From Acidobacteriota bacterium (GTDB lineage: Bacteria > Acidobacteriota > Blastocatellia > Pyrinomonadales > Pyrinomonadaceae): a stretch of DNA of 64,000 nucleotides. Location: the NCBI GenBank assembly GCA_019639175.1, contig JAHBSK010000006.1:1-64000 (forward strand), read 5' to 3'. Positions 1 through 9,800 of the stretch are shown one piece after another (within the stretch, counting starts at the first letter, position 1; each line of letters begins with the position of its first letter). The notes beneath the pieces were generated by a model. It saw only the letters and a program-made list of their open reading frames with translations. It had not been told where the DNA came from and made no database searches. Made by a program: the position numbers and the translations under genes.

Positions 1-432
1 ATCGCCCGGCACAGGAATGTCCGTCGGTGCTCCCCATTGATAGTAGGTCTGAGCCGACCCCGGCCCTCCGAGTACATACCAGACCCCATTGGTCGTGCCC
101 GGCCGCCACACAGCAAGATCACTAGGTGGTGCGGCATTGGCTCCGGCATCCTCAACAGCCAGAAGCCTTGAACCGGCATAGATGTACTCCTTGCTTAGTT
201 GCGGTGTGGGCGTCGGGCTGGGCATAGCAAACGGATTCCAACTGCTCGGGGTGTTCTTTGCAAGCTTCGCTCCGAACCATCCCGTTCTCTCTCCGGTCAT
301 CGGATCAGTCCTCGGGAACCATCCGTTCCTTGCCATCACGCCCGTCACTAGCAGGATCACAACAAGGGACACACCTGTAACCGCATAGATGCGGCTACGC
401 TTCGCCTTTTCACGGCCTTCCGACAGAGACAT
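1..432 (-). CDS. FG-GAP/VCBS-type repeat protein, C-terminus off the window
   Basis: The reading frame is open from an ATG at 432 to the window edge (144 codons visible). AGGAG lies about 8 bases upstream of the start. Residues 1-12 are basic, followed by one hydrophobic segment (about 13-31, signal anchor or long signal peptide), then a Pro/Thr-rich linker. From about residue 95 there is a repeat of the form AVWRPGTTNGVWYVL ... YYQWGAPTDIPVPGD. This is the familiar blade of FG-GAP / VCBS surface proteins in Acidobacteriota, which usually continues as DYDGDGKTD. It is probably an exported or surface-anchored beta-propeller protein of unknown ligand. The 3' end is cut by the window, so length and partners are unknown. 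Confidence 0.8.
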   Translation of the reverse strand, partial: MSLSEGREKAKRSRIYAVTGVSLVVILLVTGVMARNGWFPRTDPMTGERTGWFGAKLAKNTPSSWNPFAMPSPTPTPQLSKEYIYAGSRLLAVEDAGANAAPPSDLAVWRPGTTNGVWYVLGGPGSAQTYYQWGAPTDIPVPGD

Positions 433-837
433 TTGGGACTTCTCCTAACTTGGTTTTCTAAAAAATTGCTAAAAGACAAACGACTGTAAATCTAATGGGT
501 GAAACCGTCTCTTAGCTCCGATGGTTGATTGTGCAACCGATGTTACGCCCATAGGCGATAGATGTCAAGGTTTTTATTGGAACGGGGAACATATTAGCTG
601 AGAGGTGATAAAAGCCGCTTGCTTGGGGATGGTTTTCACTATTGATTGTTTTTGGTTATTGTATGGGTGCTTCAGTGATATGGATAAGCTCTTGGAAGAG
701 ATGAAGTCGAAGTGATAATCGATGGGATCGTCACAAACAGCGGCAAACTCATGTAGTCCGTCGGATGTTTCGAAGCGAAGTCAACCTTTTATAAGTAAGA
801 TATCAAAGGTGATCATACGCTCGTGTATGTGTTTTGC
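433..837. other. Intergenic stretch without recognised gene
   Basis: About 400 bases between the FG-GAP gene (leaving leftwards) and the SDR relic. I see only very short reading frames (one of 28 codons ending near 716) and no tRNA-like or terminator-like structure. It must hold the promoter of the FG-GAP gene in its left part. Confidence 0.5.
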
Positions 838-1571
838 CTACTGAGCCAAATAGCCGCTGTCGATGACCAACTCGGTGCCGGTGATGTAGCTTGATTTATC
901 ACAGGCCGGGAAAAGACACCGGTAGGCGACTTCGATCGGTGTTCCGCCGAGCTTCATCGGCGTCGCATCGATGACTATTTATTCAGATCTGGAGCTTGAG
1001 AGTAGGTTAGAGGCGTAAGGATGAAGCCGGGATGAACAGAGTTCACGCGAATGCCCTCGGCGACGTATGTCGTCGCCGCGTTCTTTGACATGTTCCGGAC
1101 CGCGCCTTTGGCCGCGTGATAGGAAATGGCACCGGCGACTGCGGAATTTCGCCAGATCGATGAGATATTGACGATCGATCCGAACCGCTGCTTTCGCATT
1201 ACTCTCACCACTTCACGCATTCCAAGAAAGACGCCGGTCTGATCTACCGCGATCATCTTATTACAGTTATCGATCTCAAGCTCGTGCAGAGGTTCGTAGG
1301 CGATGATGCCCGCATTATTGATCAGGATCTCGAACTTGCTGCTTTTTTTTCACAATCGACTTAACAGCCCTCGTCCAGTCAGCCTCGCTGATAACGTCCA
1401 GATCAATGGACTCAATACCGTCGGAATACTCGTGTTTGGGCGGTATAATATCGCCTGCGAAGACCATTGATCCTTCCTCGGCGAACAATTCCGAAACAGC
1501 GTGTCAGATGCCGCTTGCGGCTCCTGTGACGAGAGCTACTTTGTCTTTAAGTCTCTTTGTCGGAACTCCCG
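838..1571 (-). pseudogene. Short-chain dehydrogenase/reductase (SDR) pseudogene
   Basis: Three frames together rebuild one SDR. The N-terminal part (about 1550-1340) reads RLKDKVALVTGAASGI, the TGxxxGxG NAD-binding loop, and is then broken by an in-frame TGA where Gly is expected. A shift occurs in the run of A/T at about 1345. The middle part (1344-975) carries INNAGI, VNISSI, the YHAAK active-site Tyr/Lys and VNSVHPGFI. A second shift at about 975 separates the C-terminal part, which ends SSYITGTELVIDSGYLAQ at 838. No start codon is obvious upstream of RLKDK. A family member would be about 250 residues, so all parts are present but cannot be read through. The intact ancestor was a glucose-1-dehydrogenase-like SDR. 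It follows the hydrolase gene by only a few bases and was probably once its operon partner. Confidence 0.85.
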
Positions 1572-1574
1572 TAT

Positions 1575-2339
1575 TTATTTGCTGACGCTTTTTGCCGCCT
1601 CCAGTATGACGGCCAAAACGTCGGTTGGTTTTGAAAGCATCGGAACATGGCTGGTTTTTAAAATGGTCGTCTTGGAACCGGCGCGTTTCGCCATCATTTT
1701 TTCCAGATCGGGGCTGATGGCTCTATCGTCGTCGGCGACGATGTACCATGTGGGCTTTGTCTTCCACGCGGCGTTTACACCTACATCTCCGAAAAGCTTT
1801 GGCGATGCGGGCTGCTGCACGGCGAAAACCACGTCCTGCTCTTTCGCGGTCAGGTCACCCGCGAAGACTTTCGAGACGCCTTCGCGTGTAAGGGTCAGCG
1901 TACCATTCGTCTGTTGAAGAAACTTCTGCAATTCCGTCGGTGCGGCCTTCTCACTCAGCGATGGAACGGTCTCGCCCTTGTCCGGAGCAAAAGCGGCGAT
2001 ATAAACCAAGGCTTTCACGCGAGAATCCACTCCCGCTTCTGTAATAACGAAGCCGCCCCACGAATGCCCGACCAGAATGACGTCGCCGCCAGCGCGGTCA
2101 ATAGCGGTTATAGTTGCTGCCACGTCATCGGCCAGGGAAGTGGTCGGATTCTGCACCGCGATCACTTTATACCCGGCGTCCACCAGCGGGTTGATCAATT
2201 TGTTCCATGACGAACCGTCTGCCCACGCCCCGTGGACAAGAATGATAGTCGGTTTTGTGTTCATAGAATCTCCGGTCTGAGCGAAGGTATTTGTGACAAT
2301 GAAAACGATGACGAGTAGAAGAAATACATGCTTTATCAT
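1575..2339 (-). CDS. Secreted alpha/beta hydrolase
   Basis: 254 residues. Residues 1-20 form a signal peptide with a long hydrophobic core (FLLLVIVFIVTNTFA). The fold is the alpha/beta hydrolase of the salicylate/hydroxynitrile-esterase-like group: an oxyanion loop LVHGAWADGSSW (about 34-45), nucleophile elbow GHSWGG with Ser93, a late acidic loop VADDDRAISP, and the catalytic His in SHVPML near the C-terminus. Substrate is unknown; an ester or lactone is likely. It sits at the downstream end of a minus-strand run that includes a carotenoid oxygenase 31 bases upstream, so it may act on a cleavage product, but that is inference from position only. Confidence 0.85.
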   Translation of the reverse strand: MIKHVFLLLVIVFIVTNTFAQTGDSMNTKPTIILVHGAWADGSSWNKLINPLVDAGYKVIAVQNPTTSLADDVAATITAIDRAGGDVILVGHSWGGFVITEAGVDSRVKALVYIAAFAPDKGETVPSLSEKAAPTELQKFLQQTNGTLTLTREGVSKVFAGDLTAKEQDVVFAVQQPASPKLFGDVGVNAAWKTKPTWYIVADDDRAISPDLEKMMAKRAGSKTTILKTSHVPMLSKPTDVLAVILEAAKSVSK

Positions 2340-2370
2340 AATTTTTATCTCCGATTGAAGTTCTTTCGCG

Positions 2371-3747
2371 CTATTCGAACGCCTTGTCAGGTGCCCAGCC
2401 CCCGTGGAACGTGAACGGTATTCGCACGGGCAAGTGAATCGTCGCTACTGGATCGCCGGTGAAATCCTGCGCCTCGAGGATGACGATGTCGCTTCGCCGG
2501 GTTTCCGGATCATAAACGCTTGACAGTATCCAGCCTTCGTCTTCAGTAGAGCCGTTCGGCTTGCGAACGAAAACCGGTTCGGTCGTCATACGGTCCGAGC
2601 CGTAGTCATGCACTTCGGTGGTTCCGCGTTCAAGATCGTGCTTCATCGCGGGACCAAACTGCACGTTGTCGCCCCAATGGGCGGTGTATAAATAGCGATA
2701 GGTCTGCCCTGCACGTTGTCCATTGATGCGCGGGAAGTCGTTGCCGTGATCGTCCAGCACCACCTCTGAGAGCAGTCCCGTCGAGCGGTTGAGCGTCCAA
2801 CGCACCAGGATCGGTGCTCCCTCATTCGGGCCGTTCTGGTCGGTACGGAACATGCTTGGATGTTTCAACACGTCTACGATCGTCAGATCGCCTTCGTCAT
2901 AAGCATTAGCGAAATGGAAGGCATAGCATCGCGGCGCCTCAAACCACTGCAAACGCGACACATCACCATCACGCGGCAAAAGTCCGATCCGCGATGGCCG
3001 GCTTTCGTCCCAAAGCCAGGGAAACGAAGTGTGGGAGTTCTGCGGCTGAAAGGTGACAGGGAAATCCGGAACGATAACGTACGACTGAGTGAACGCCGTG
3101 TCATGGATCATCGGAATATGCGGCAGATCGATCCGTGCTTTTGTCGTAGCGCGTCCGTCGCTTCCGATGGATATATAGCGAACAGGCTCAAACGCCTCGT
3201 ATGCAAGCAAGATCTGCTCGCCCGTGAGCGGGTCGAATCTTGTGTGGCCGCTGAATCCTGCTTCGAGCGTGCCGTCGAGATCGGTGCGCCGAACGCTTTC
3301 GAGTTCATAATCCAGTTCTACCGGAAGATTGCCCGCCTCTATGCCCATGCAGATCTTGCCGGCGACCAGAACAGCGTTTGTGTTTACCGGGCCGTCCCGT
3401 TTACCTTCTCCCGGACCGGGAATTGGTCCATAACCCCGGAGTTTGGCCACGTTTCGATCCACGACGAGCCGGCTGCGAAACCAGTCCGCCTTTCCGTCGC
3501 GGAGACGTAGGCCATGCACTATGCCCGCCCCCGCAAACCAGTGATGGCCTTTTAGCCACGCCGTATCGTGCTCCTCGAATGGATTCGGCCCGGTTCTTAG
3601 GAAGCGGCCGTTTAGTTCTTCAGGGATCGTGCCGACGACCTCCAGATCGAAAGCCGTAACTTCATTCATAAGGGGAGCAAGATGTCCGGTCACATAAAGC
3701 TCACCGGTACTATTTGCCGAAAGTGGGGCTGGTGCTGCTACGTTCAT
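2371..3747 (-). CDS. Carotenoid cleavage oxygenase family protein
   Basis: 458 residues, the usual size of the family. These enzymes are seven-bladed propellers that hold Fe(II) with four histidines and cleave double bonds of carotenoids, stilbenes or similar molecules with O2. The four expected histidines are visible at H168 (SGHTRFDP), H215 (MIHDTAF), H278 (AFHFANAYDEG) and H448 (FTFHGGWAPD), the last ten residues from the C-terminus as usual. The N-terminal signature RFLRTGPNPF and HWFAGAGIVHG is also present. No signal peptide, so probably cytoplasmic. Downstream lies a secreted hydrolase and upstream a small monooxygenase-like lipoprotein, suggesting a small-molecule cleavage pathway. 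The exact substrate (apocarotenoid, lignostilbene or other) cannot be read from sequence. Confidence 0.92.
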   Translation of the reverse strand: MNVAAPAPLSANSTGELYVTGHLAPLMNEVTAFDLEVVGTIPEELNGRFLRTGPNPFEEHDTAWLKGHHWFAGAGIVHGLRLRDGKADWFRSRLVVDRNVAKLRGYGPIPGPGEGKRDGPVNTNAVLVAGKICMGIEAGNLPVELDYELESVRRTDLDGTLEAGFSGHTRFDPLTGEQILLAYEAFEPVRYISIGSDGRATTKARIDLPHIPMIHDTAFTQSYVIVPDFPVTFQPQNSHTSFPWLWDESRPSRIGLLPRDGDVSRLQWFEAPRCYAFHFANAYDEGDLTIVDVLKHPSMFRTDQNGPNEGAPILVRWTLNRSTGLLSEVVLDDHGNDFPRINGQRAGQTYRYLYTAHWGDNVQFGPAMKHDLERGTTEVHDYGSDRMTTEPVFVRKPNGSTEDEGWILSSVYDPETRRSDIVILEAQDFTGDPVATIHLPVRIPFTFHGGWAPDKAFE

Positions 3748-3765
3748 AGTTGTCTCCTCTGTAAA

Positions 3766-4200
3766 TTACTTGTTGCCGAGTATCTCCATTCGAATTACTT
3801 TCACGCCGCCATCGGCGAGGTCGGGCAGTTTAGCGAACCATTCTTGAACATGAGGCGAGGCGTTGTGAGCCTCAAAATCCGCCTGGCTGGCGAAGATCTC
3901 ATAGAAAATAAAATGACCGTGCGTTTCGCGATCCTCGTGAAGAAAATAAAGCAAATTGTTTGGTTCGTTCCGGACAGCCGTTACCAACGGCAATGTTGCC
4001 GCCCTCAGTTCGCCTTCTTTGCCCGGCTTGGCCCGAACCTCGGCTACGACTGAATAGGCTCCGGCGGGCAATTTGTCATAACGGGTTATGGCGAATTTTT
4101 CCTTAGGAGCGGAGCATCCCGATCCAAGCATAGATAATGCTGCGAGAAATATCGCCACCGTCCATTTCAACTGAATTTTGTTTATTTTCTTTTTGTTCAT
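3766..4200 (-). CDS. Antibiotic-biosynthesis-monooxygenase (ABM) domain lipoprotein
   Basis: 144 residues. A lipoprotein-type signal (basic start, hydrophobic TVAIFLAALSMLGSGC, lipobox Cys about residue 29) is followed by a single ABM-type ferredoxin-like domain. Visible are VVAEVRAKPGKEGELRAA, NEPNNLLYFLHEDRETHGHFIFYEIFASQADFEAHN and SPHVQEWF. Cytoplasmic relatives are quinol monooxygenases (YgiN-like) or heme-degrading enzymes. A membrane-anchored exported copy is less common. It lies 18 bases upstream of the carotenoid oxygenase and is probably co-transcribed. Function beyond the fold is not certain. Confidence 0.8.
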   Translation of the reverse strand: MNKKKINKIQLKWTVAIFLAALSMLGSGCSAPKEKFAITRYDKLPAGAYSVVAEVRAKPGKEGELRAATLPLVTAVRNEPNNLLYFLHEDRETHGHFIFYEIFASQADFEAHNASPHVQEWFAKLPDLADGGVKVIRMEILGNK

Positions 4201-4242
4201 ATTTAGTACCTCAACCTTTCGTTTGGAAAGCAGACTTGATCG

Positions 4243-5088
4243 TTAGCTGCTCTTCTGCCGAGCTTCGCGAGCATTGTCGAATACCCGTTTGACCTGGCCC
4301 AGGGCTTGAACGAATTCCAGTTGCTCGCCCTCGGGGCCTTTGCAATAGATCAGTCGCCAGCCGTTCGACTTTCCTTCGGTGATCCCGTTGCTGTTTGCTT
4401 CGGCCGGAGCCGCTCGCCGTTCCTGTTCCGATGTCACTGTGATCACGCGATTGGCTCTAACCTGTGTCATCCCGCGTTTCGCGGATTCGGCTTCGAGGTC
4501 GGCGATGAACTTGTTGAAATCGACGTCGTCGCGGATGTGAAAGCAGATATGCATCATTCGCGGGAAGGCCGGACTCATGTGGTCTAGCGGCTCCGCGAAA
4601 CTCCTCGGCCCGCCCATCGGCTGGTCAGCATCGCGATACTGGAGCAGTTCGATCACTACGTTCTCGAATTGGATAAATCGAACGTCAAGCCGCTGAGAGC
4701 CGCCTTTCAGGTCGGGAACTCCCATGGTTCGCGGATTGACACCGCGCAAGCGAGCTTCGATCTCCTGGTCAGTAAGTAGAGTGTTATGAATTCGCTCGCC
4801 CTGAAAGTCGCCGTCGCGCATGACCTCGGTTCCGCCGAGTACGTCCGTATAAAATGCGTAAGCCCGGTCCATGTTCTGGACCGTAAGCCCGAAATGCTGC
4901 ACGCCTTGCAACCGCCCGCCAAGCGGTCCGGCGTTTCGCTCCTGAGTGCCTATTGTGGGCATTGTGTGTGCTGATGCCGTCGTGCCAAACGCCGCTGAAG
5001 TAGTCAGTCCGGCGATCATCGCGACTCCGGCCGACTTGAGAACCGCCCGGCGTGTAAGATCTGTTTTTTCGTCCTGAATATTGCTCAT
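4243..5088 (-). CDS. Tat-exported VOC (glyoxalase/extradiol-dioxygenase fold) protein
   Basis: 281 residues. The N-terminus LTRRAVLKSAGVAMIAG is a twin-arginine signal, which implies export of a folded, perhaps metal-loaded, protein. The rest is a vicinal-oxygen-chelate domain: QHFGLTVQNMDRAYAFYTDVLGG at about residue 64, MHICFHIRDDVDFNKF in the second half, and EGEQLEFVQALG near the end. His and Glu residues at the usual metal-binding positions are visible. VOC proteins include glyoxalases, dioxygenases and resistance proteins, so the reaction is open. It heads the minus-strand run with the ABM lipoprotein, carotenoid oxygenase and hydrolase. Confidence 0.85.
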   Translation of the reverse strand: MSNIQDEKTDLTRRAVLKSAGVAMIAGLTTSAAFGTTASAHTMPTIGTQERNAGPLGGRLQGVQHFGLTVQNMDRAYAFYTDVLGGTEVMRDGDFQGERIHNTLLTDQEIEARLRGVNPRTMGVPDLKGGSQRLDVRFIQFENVVIELLQYRDADQPMGGPRSFAEPLDHMSPAFPRMMHICFHIRDDVDFNKFIADLEAESAKRGMTQVRANRVITVTSEQERRAAPAEANSNGITEGKSNGWRLIYCKGPEGEQLEFVQALGQVKRVFDNAREARQKSS

Positions 5089-5114
5089 TGCTTCTCCTTC
5101 CTTAAAGTCGGTGA

Positions 5115-5324
5115 TTAGGTTGTTTCACGTTGTGCGGAGCCTGAAAACATTACACACAGCCCATGCGACAAAATGCCGAGGCCCCATCCGAGCAAGACCC
5201 ATAAAACCCAATAGGGCGGCCCGGTCAACAAGTTGATAAGAGTGATCACGCCCATTCCAACAACAAATCCGGCAGCGTGGATGTGAAAACCAAGTCTTTT
5301 GGCCGACTGACTGACATGTTTCAT
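5115..5324 (-). CDS. Small 2TM-domain membrane protein
   Basis: 69 residues, starting at the ATG at 5324 that has GGAGG five bases upstream; a longer frame exists but has no supporting site. Two hydrophobic segments (about 12-32 and 37-58) enclose TGPPYWVLWVLLGWGLGILSHGL, the hallmark of the 2TM family (Pfam 2TM). These are often found next to LytTR/LuxR regulators or fused to histidine kinases. The divergent response regulator at 5577 fits that pattern. Function unknown. Confidence 0.8.
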   Translation of the reverse strand: MKHVSQSAKRLGFHIHAAGFVVGMGVITLINLLTGPPYWVLWVLLGWGLGILSHGLCVMFSGSAQRETT

Positions 5325-5576
5325 AATTGCCTCCGTTTTGAGAATGAAACCATTTTGACGAATTCGGGAGCTCGGCACATCACGAAAAAGAAGGTTTTTT
5401 TTCCGACCCTTTCGGGTTGTTGCCTTTACAAGAATGTTAATTTTTGATTGATAACATCGTGTTCGCTTGTTCAAATGCATTGAAGCGGCGAATCGATTTT
5501 CAAGAAAAATGGTTGTGATTTTGCTCAAGAAGAAATAGAGTAAAAAGCGACTTTTCCAGGGTACGTAGAAGTTGAA

Positions 5577-6209
5577 ATGAACTCGTCTCGTGAAATTCGC
5601 ATAATGTGTGTTGACGATCATCCTTTGATGCATAAGGGCATTAGCGCTTTGATCGAAGGCCAACCCGACATGGCGATAGTTGGAGCGGTTTCAAGGGCTG
5701 GCGATGCGTTGGCAAGCTTCCGCGAAAAGATGCCGGACATCACCTTGATGGATCTACGACTGCCGGACGGAAACGGGATCGACACAATGACTGCAATCCT
5801 TAAAGAATACCCCGAAGCACGGATCATCATTTTGACGATGTTCGAGGGCGATGCCGAAATCGGGCGGGCGCTCAGATCAGGTGCTCGCGGATATATCCTC
5901 AAAAACATGCCGCCTGAAGATCTGCTTCATGTAATTCGCAGCGTTCACTCAGGAAAAAAACGGATCCATCCGGTCATTGCCGCCAATCTTGCCGATCATT
6001 TCGGAGAAGAGAATCTGACGCCGCGCGAGACCGAGGTTCTGCAACTGATCTCGGAAGGAAACAGCAATCGGGAAGTCGGTAAAAAGCTTTTTATCTCGGA
6101 AGAAACCGTCAAGGGACACGTTAAAAATATTCTCGGAAAACTCGGAGCCAACGACCGTACGCAGGCCGTTTCCATCGCCGTCCGACGCGGAATAATACAT
6201 CTGGATTGA
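5577..6209 (+). CDS. NarL/FixJ-family response regulator
   Basis: 210 residues: receiver domain (about 8-125) with the acidic pair CVDDH near the start, phospho-acceptor Asp in TLMDLRLPDGNG (about residue 58) and conserved Lys in YILKNMPP, then a LuxR-type helix-turn-helix (about 145-205, LTPRETEVLQLISEGNSNREVG, ISEETVKGHVKNILGKL). It is a DNA-binding transcription regulator switched on by phosphorylation. The HisKA_3-type propeller kinase encoded convergently at 6827-9931 is the natural partner, because NarL-type regulators pair with that kinase class. The 2TM gene is divergent, 252 bases away. Confidence 0.93.
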   Translation: MNSSREIRIMCVDDHPLMHKGISALIEGQPDMAIVGAVSRAGDALASFREKMPDITLMDLRLPDGNGIDTMTAILKEYPEARIIILTMFEGDAEIGRALRSGARGYILKNMPPEDLLHVIRSVHSGKKRIHPVIAANLADHFGEENLTPRETEVLQLISEGNSNREVGKKLFISEETVKGHVKNILGKLGANDRTQAVSIAVRRGIIHLD

Positions 6210-6390
6210 CCTTGCATTACGTTCTCAATCGATTTAAGTTCCGATATCAACCTGGACCGCGACGTTTTTTCAACCCCCGAAAGGGTTATTAGAAGTTGCC
6301 AAATCTTAGGGATTCGACGAGGTCCCAAGAGCGATATTCTGTTAAAGAACTGTTCGTATTTCCAGATAACAGAATTCGGAGGCATTTAAA

Positions 6391-6780
6391 CTGCAAAGAT
6401 TATTTTCGACATTTCCCCAAGGTCTTCCGGGGCTGGGGCTACTGATATTACGGATTACGGTTGCGGGAACCATCCTGTTTTTGTTTTATTCTTTCCTTTT
6501 CGATCTGGTCAGACCGACATTTCGGGGATGGTTGATAACCGCCGTTTCAATTGTCTTTTCAATTGCCATGATCTCAGGTTTCCTAACGCCCGTGATCGGC
6601 GTGTTTATTCTTATCGGCGGAATTCTATTTCTGATATCGTTCCCGGCAGAAATAAATTCTTTTTTCGCGATTTATATGATCATTTTATCTCTAGCGGTCA
6701 TTCTTTTGGGCCCCGGGGCTTACTCGATAGATGCGCGGCTTTTTGGACGGCGCGAGATCATTTTACCGAAAAAGAACTAG
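6391..6780 (+). CDS. DoxX-like small membrane protein, probable CTG start
   Basis: The frame reads LQRLFSTFPQGLPGLGLLILRITVAG, then three more hydrophobic segments (about 31-52, 57-75, 80-98) and ends in a short basic tail, 129 residues in total. This resembles DoxX-family four-helix membrane proteins. There is no ATG, GTG or TTG between the upstream in-frame TAA (6367) and the conserved N-terminus. A perfect GGAGG (6378-6382) sits eight bases before a CTG at 6391, so CTG is the likely initiator. A TTG at 6481 would remove the first helix and has no ribosome site. It lies between regulator and kinase genes. Its role is unknown. Confidence 0.65.
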   Translation: MQRLFSTFPQGLPGLGLLILRITVAGTILFLFYSFLFDLVRPTFRGWLITAVSIVFSIAMISGFLTPVIGVFILIGGILFLISFPAEINSFFAIYMIILSLAVILLGPGAYSIDARLFGRREIILPKKN

Positions 6781-6826
6781 CGATCCTGTTGTGCGTCGAA
6801 AGGGTATTCATCGATCCGAACTCAAT

Positions 6827-9800
6827 TCAGCCAGAGCCTTTTCGAAATCTGGATACGACTTCATTTGCGCCTTTTCTACGTTTGGCAGGGATCCATCTTC
6901 GTATCCAATCGGAAAATGAACCTGCGTTTTTGTAAGCAAACCGTCGTGGAACAGAAACCACGACCTCCGTTCCTGCATTGACTCGGCTCAAGATCTTGAT
7001 GTCGGCCTTTATTTTCTCCGCGCGTTCCCGCATTCCTGTTAGTCCCCAGTGACCGTCGCGACCGGCTGACAAAATTTCGGGAGCTATTCCGCGGCCATTG
7101 TCGCGTACTAACAGTCTCAATGCCGTCGTTCCGTATTCGATCTCTACTTCGATCGCTGACGCACACGAATGAAGAAAAGCATTGGTCAAAGATTCATGTC
7201 CGATCTGCAGCAGTTCGCGGCCTATCGTTAGTTGCAAAGACCGCGGAGTGCCACCAACGAATATTCTAAGCTCGACATTCTTGCTGCTTTCAAACCCTTG
7301 TCCAATTTTAAGAAATTCTTTTTCGAAGTCGGTAAATTCGGAATGATCCGAGGCCCGCAGATCTCTGACTGTGTTTCTTCCTTCTTCGATCAGTTGCCCC
7401 AACAACTCGTAAACACTTTTCAGTTGATCTGTTTTTGGAATCTCCGGTGGCAGATCACGGACTTCAGCGAAAAGCTGCATCTTTGCGCTGACAAATCCTT
7501 GAAGAAGCGTGTCATGCAGATCTTGAGCAATACGGGTACGCTCGGCGAGGCGTTCCTGAAATTGTAAGCGCAGCAGCCATTTGACCTGTCTAACGCGCCA
7601 CCTATAACCAAGTAGTGCCAGAAAGGCCAATGTTGCAACACAAAGCCCGAGAAACCAGTTGGTCTGGTAAAACATCGGGAGGATAGAAAACTCCAGGATC
7701 GCTCCCTCTTCGTTCCAGACGCCGTCATTGTTTGACGCGATAACTCTGAAGCGGTAAGAACCGGGGCCGAGGTTGGTAAAGAAAGCTTCGCGGTGAGTTC
7801 CGGCATCGCGCCAAATATCGTCGAAGCCTTCGAGCCGGTATTTAAAGCGAACCCGTTCCGGCACTGACAAACTCAGAGCCGTGTAACTGATCCGCAAATT
7901 TTCAGTGCCTTTCGGTAACTCCATAGCTTCTGGCAACTGATACATCTTTTCGTCGGTAGTCAGCGATTTGACGATGACCGGCGGCGGCAGATCGTTTTTC
8001 TTGATTTGTTTCGGATCGATCCAGGTCAATCCGTTGTCGGTGGCAAACCAGATGCGCCCGTCCGAGGCTTGAATCGCAGTCGAGACCGTAAAATTCATCT
8101 GTGGGCCGCCGGGCATACCGTCGAGAATATTATAGAGTTGGTAATTTACTCGATAATCGATGTTATCGATTAGGCGCCGGATTTCTTCGGAAGAGATATA
8201 AATAATCCCATGTGTCCCATTGAGCCACAGAGCGCCGTCCGCAGTCTCGACGATGCCGGAGATCGATCCAAACGGATCGCCGACCGTATTGACCGTTCTT
8301 AAGAAACCGTTACTGTAAAACGCCAGTCCAGTTTCGCCGCCGAACCAAATTTGTGCGCCGAGGCCGCGAATGACTTTAATATTACCAATATCTACGCCGT
8401 TACCTGAGTTGAGGGACTGAATCTTTCCGTCCATTACAAAACAAACATCGCCGTTACTATAACCGAGCCAGATCCACCCAAGCCGGTCTTTGAATGAAGA
8501 ACTCGGCAAACGATCCGACAACCCCGGTGGCCTTCCGGATCTGTTCCATGTGCCGTCCTTGAAATGTACCAGGCCAAGATCTCCCAACCTGGTCCATAAA
8601 CCGCCCGACTCGTCAGCGGGAAATATTTCCCAAAACCAATCGTTTGAGCCTACCGGCTGCGGAAAAAACTCGAAACGGCCTTTATGCTGTTTCCAGATTC
8701 CCCCGCTGCTCCCCCACCAAACGATCCCGGCGGGATCACGATAAAGACTAGCAACCTCCATCGGCCCGCTCTCTTTGATTAACTCCTTGCCACTTATGCG
8801 CAACAGAGGATTTCGACCTTTACTAGCCACCCAGACATCGCCGTTCTCTCCCGCCAGTAATGTTAGGCCTACATAGGAGGCAGGCAGGCTCACCGGGACG
8901 AAGTTACTGCGACTAAAGCGATCCAGTCCCTTGGTCGAACTTATCCAGATGTTTCCCTCGCGGTCCTCAAGAATGTTCCCCGCCGTGTTATCCGTTAAAC
9001 CGTCTTGGGCACTAAATGATTCGATCTCTGCCGAATCCTGACGAAGGGTTCGTCCTGGAAACCGCACACGCTTGACGCCGTATGATTCTGCGACCATCCA
9101 TAAGCTGTCGTCGCGATCGAAATGAAGCTTGTAAGCTTCAACCCGGACCTCAGTATTAAGTGCCGCAATTTCCCGATTGCCGACCGGTAACGTTCGGAGG
9201 GATTTTGACCATTCCGCCATCCACAAGCGCCCGTCCTTGCCCTGCGCTATTTGCGAAACGCCGATCGTGGAGATGCCGGTTTGCTGAAAGGATCTTGAGC
9301 CGCGCGGCAAAAATACTATGGTGTCGCCTATAGCGACCCAGAAGGTTCCGTCCCTATCCGTAAACATTGACCACACTCTTTGGCTTGGCAGATTCCAGTT
9401 GCTTCCGATCTCAACCCAGCTCACACCGTCGAATAGAGCAAGTCCTCTTAAGGTTCCAGCCCAAATTCGACCGTCAAGATCACGGGCTAAAGAAAACACT
9501 TCGCTTTTAGGCAGTTCTTCGGCTCGGGAGAAGATCTTCAATTGGCCATCTTTTAGAAAAGCGAGGCCGGACGATCTGAATGCGATCCACAGCCCGCCAT
9601 CGGGAGTTGCCAATAGCGCGAGGATATTATGTCCCGGCAATGTTATGTCCGCACTTGGCGTGTAAGGCTCAAAATCAACCCCGTCGAACCTATAGAGACC
9701 TCTAGCGGAACCGATCCACAGATAGCCGTCCGCTGTCTGAGCAAGAGCGCTGATCTGACTTGGTGCTCCGTCCTTAGCGGTCCAGGCAGTGTGGTTAAGT

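Noticed and set aside
2860..3510. Plus-strand frame of 216 codons
   Set aside because: It lies opposite the carotenoid oxygenase, whose four iron-binding His and family motifs are clear; the plus frame has no recognisable domain.
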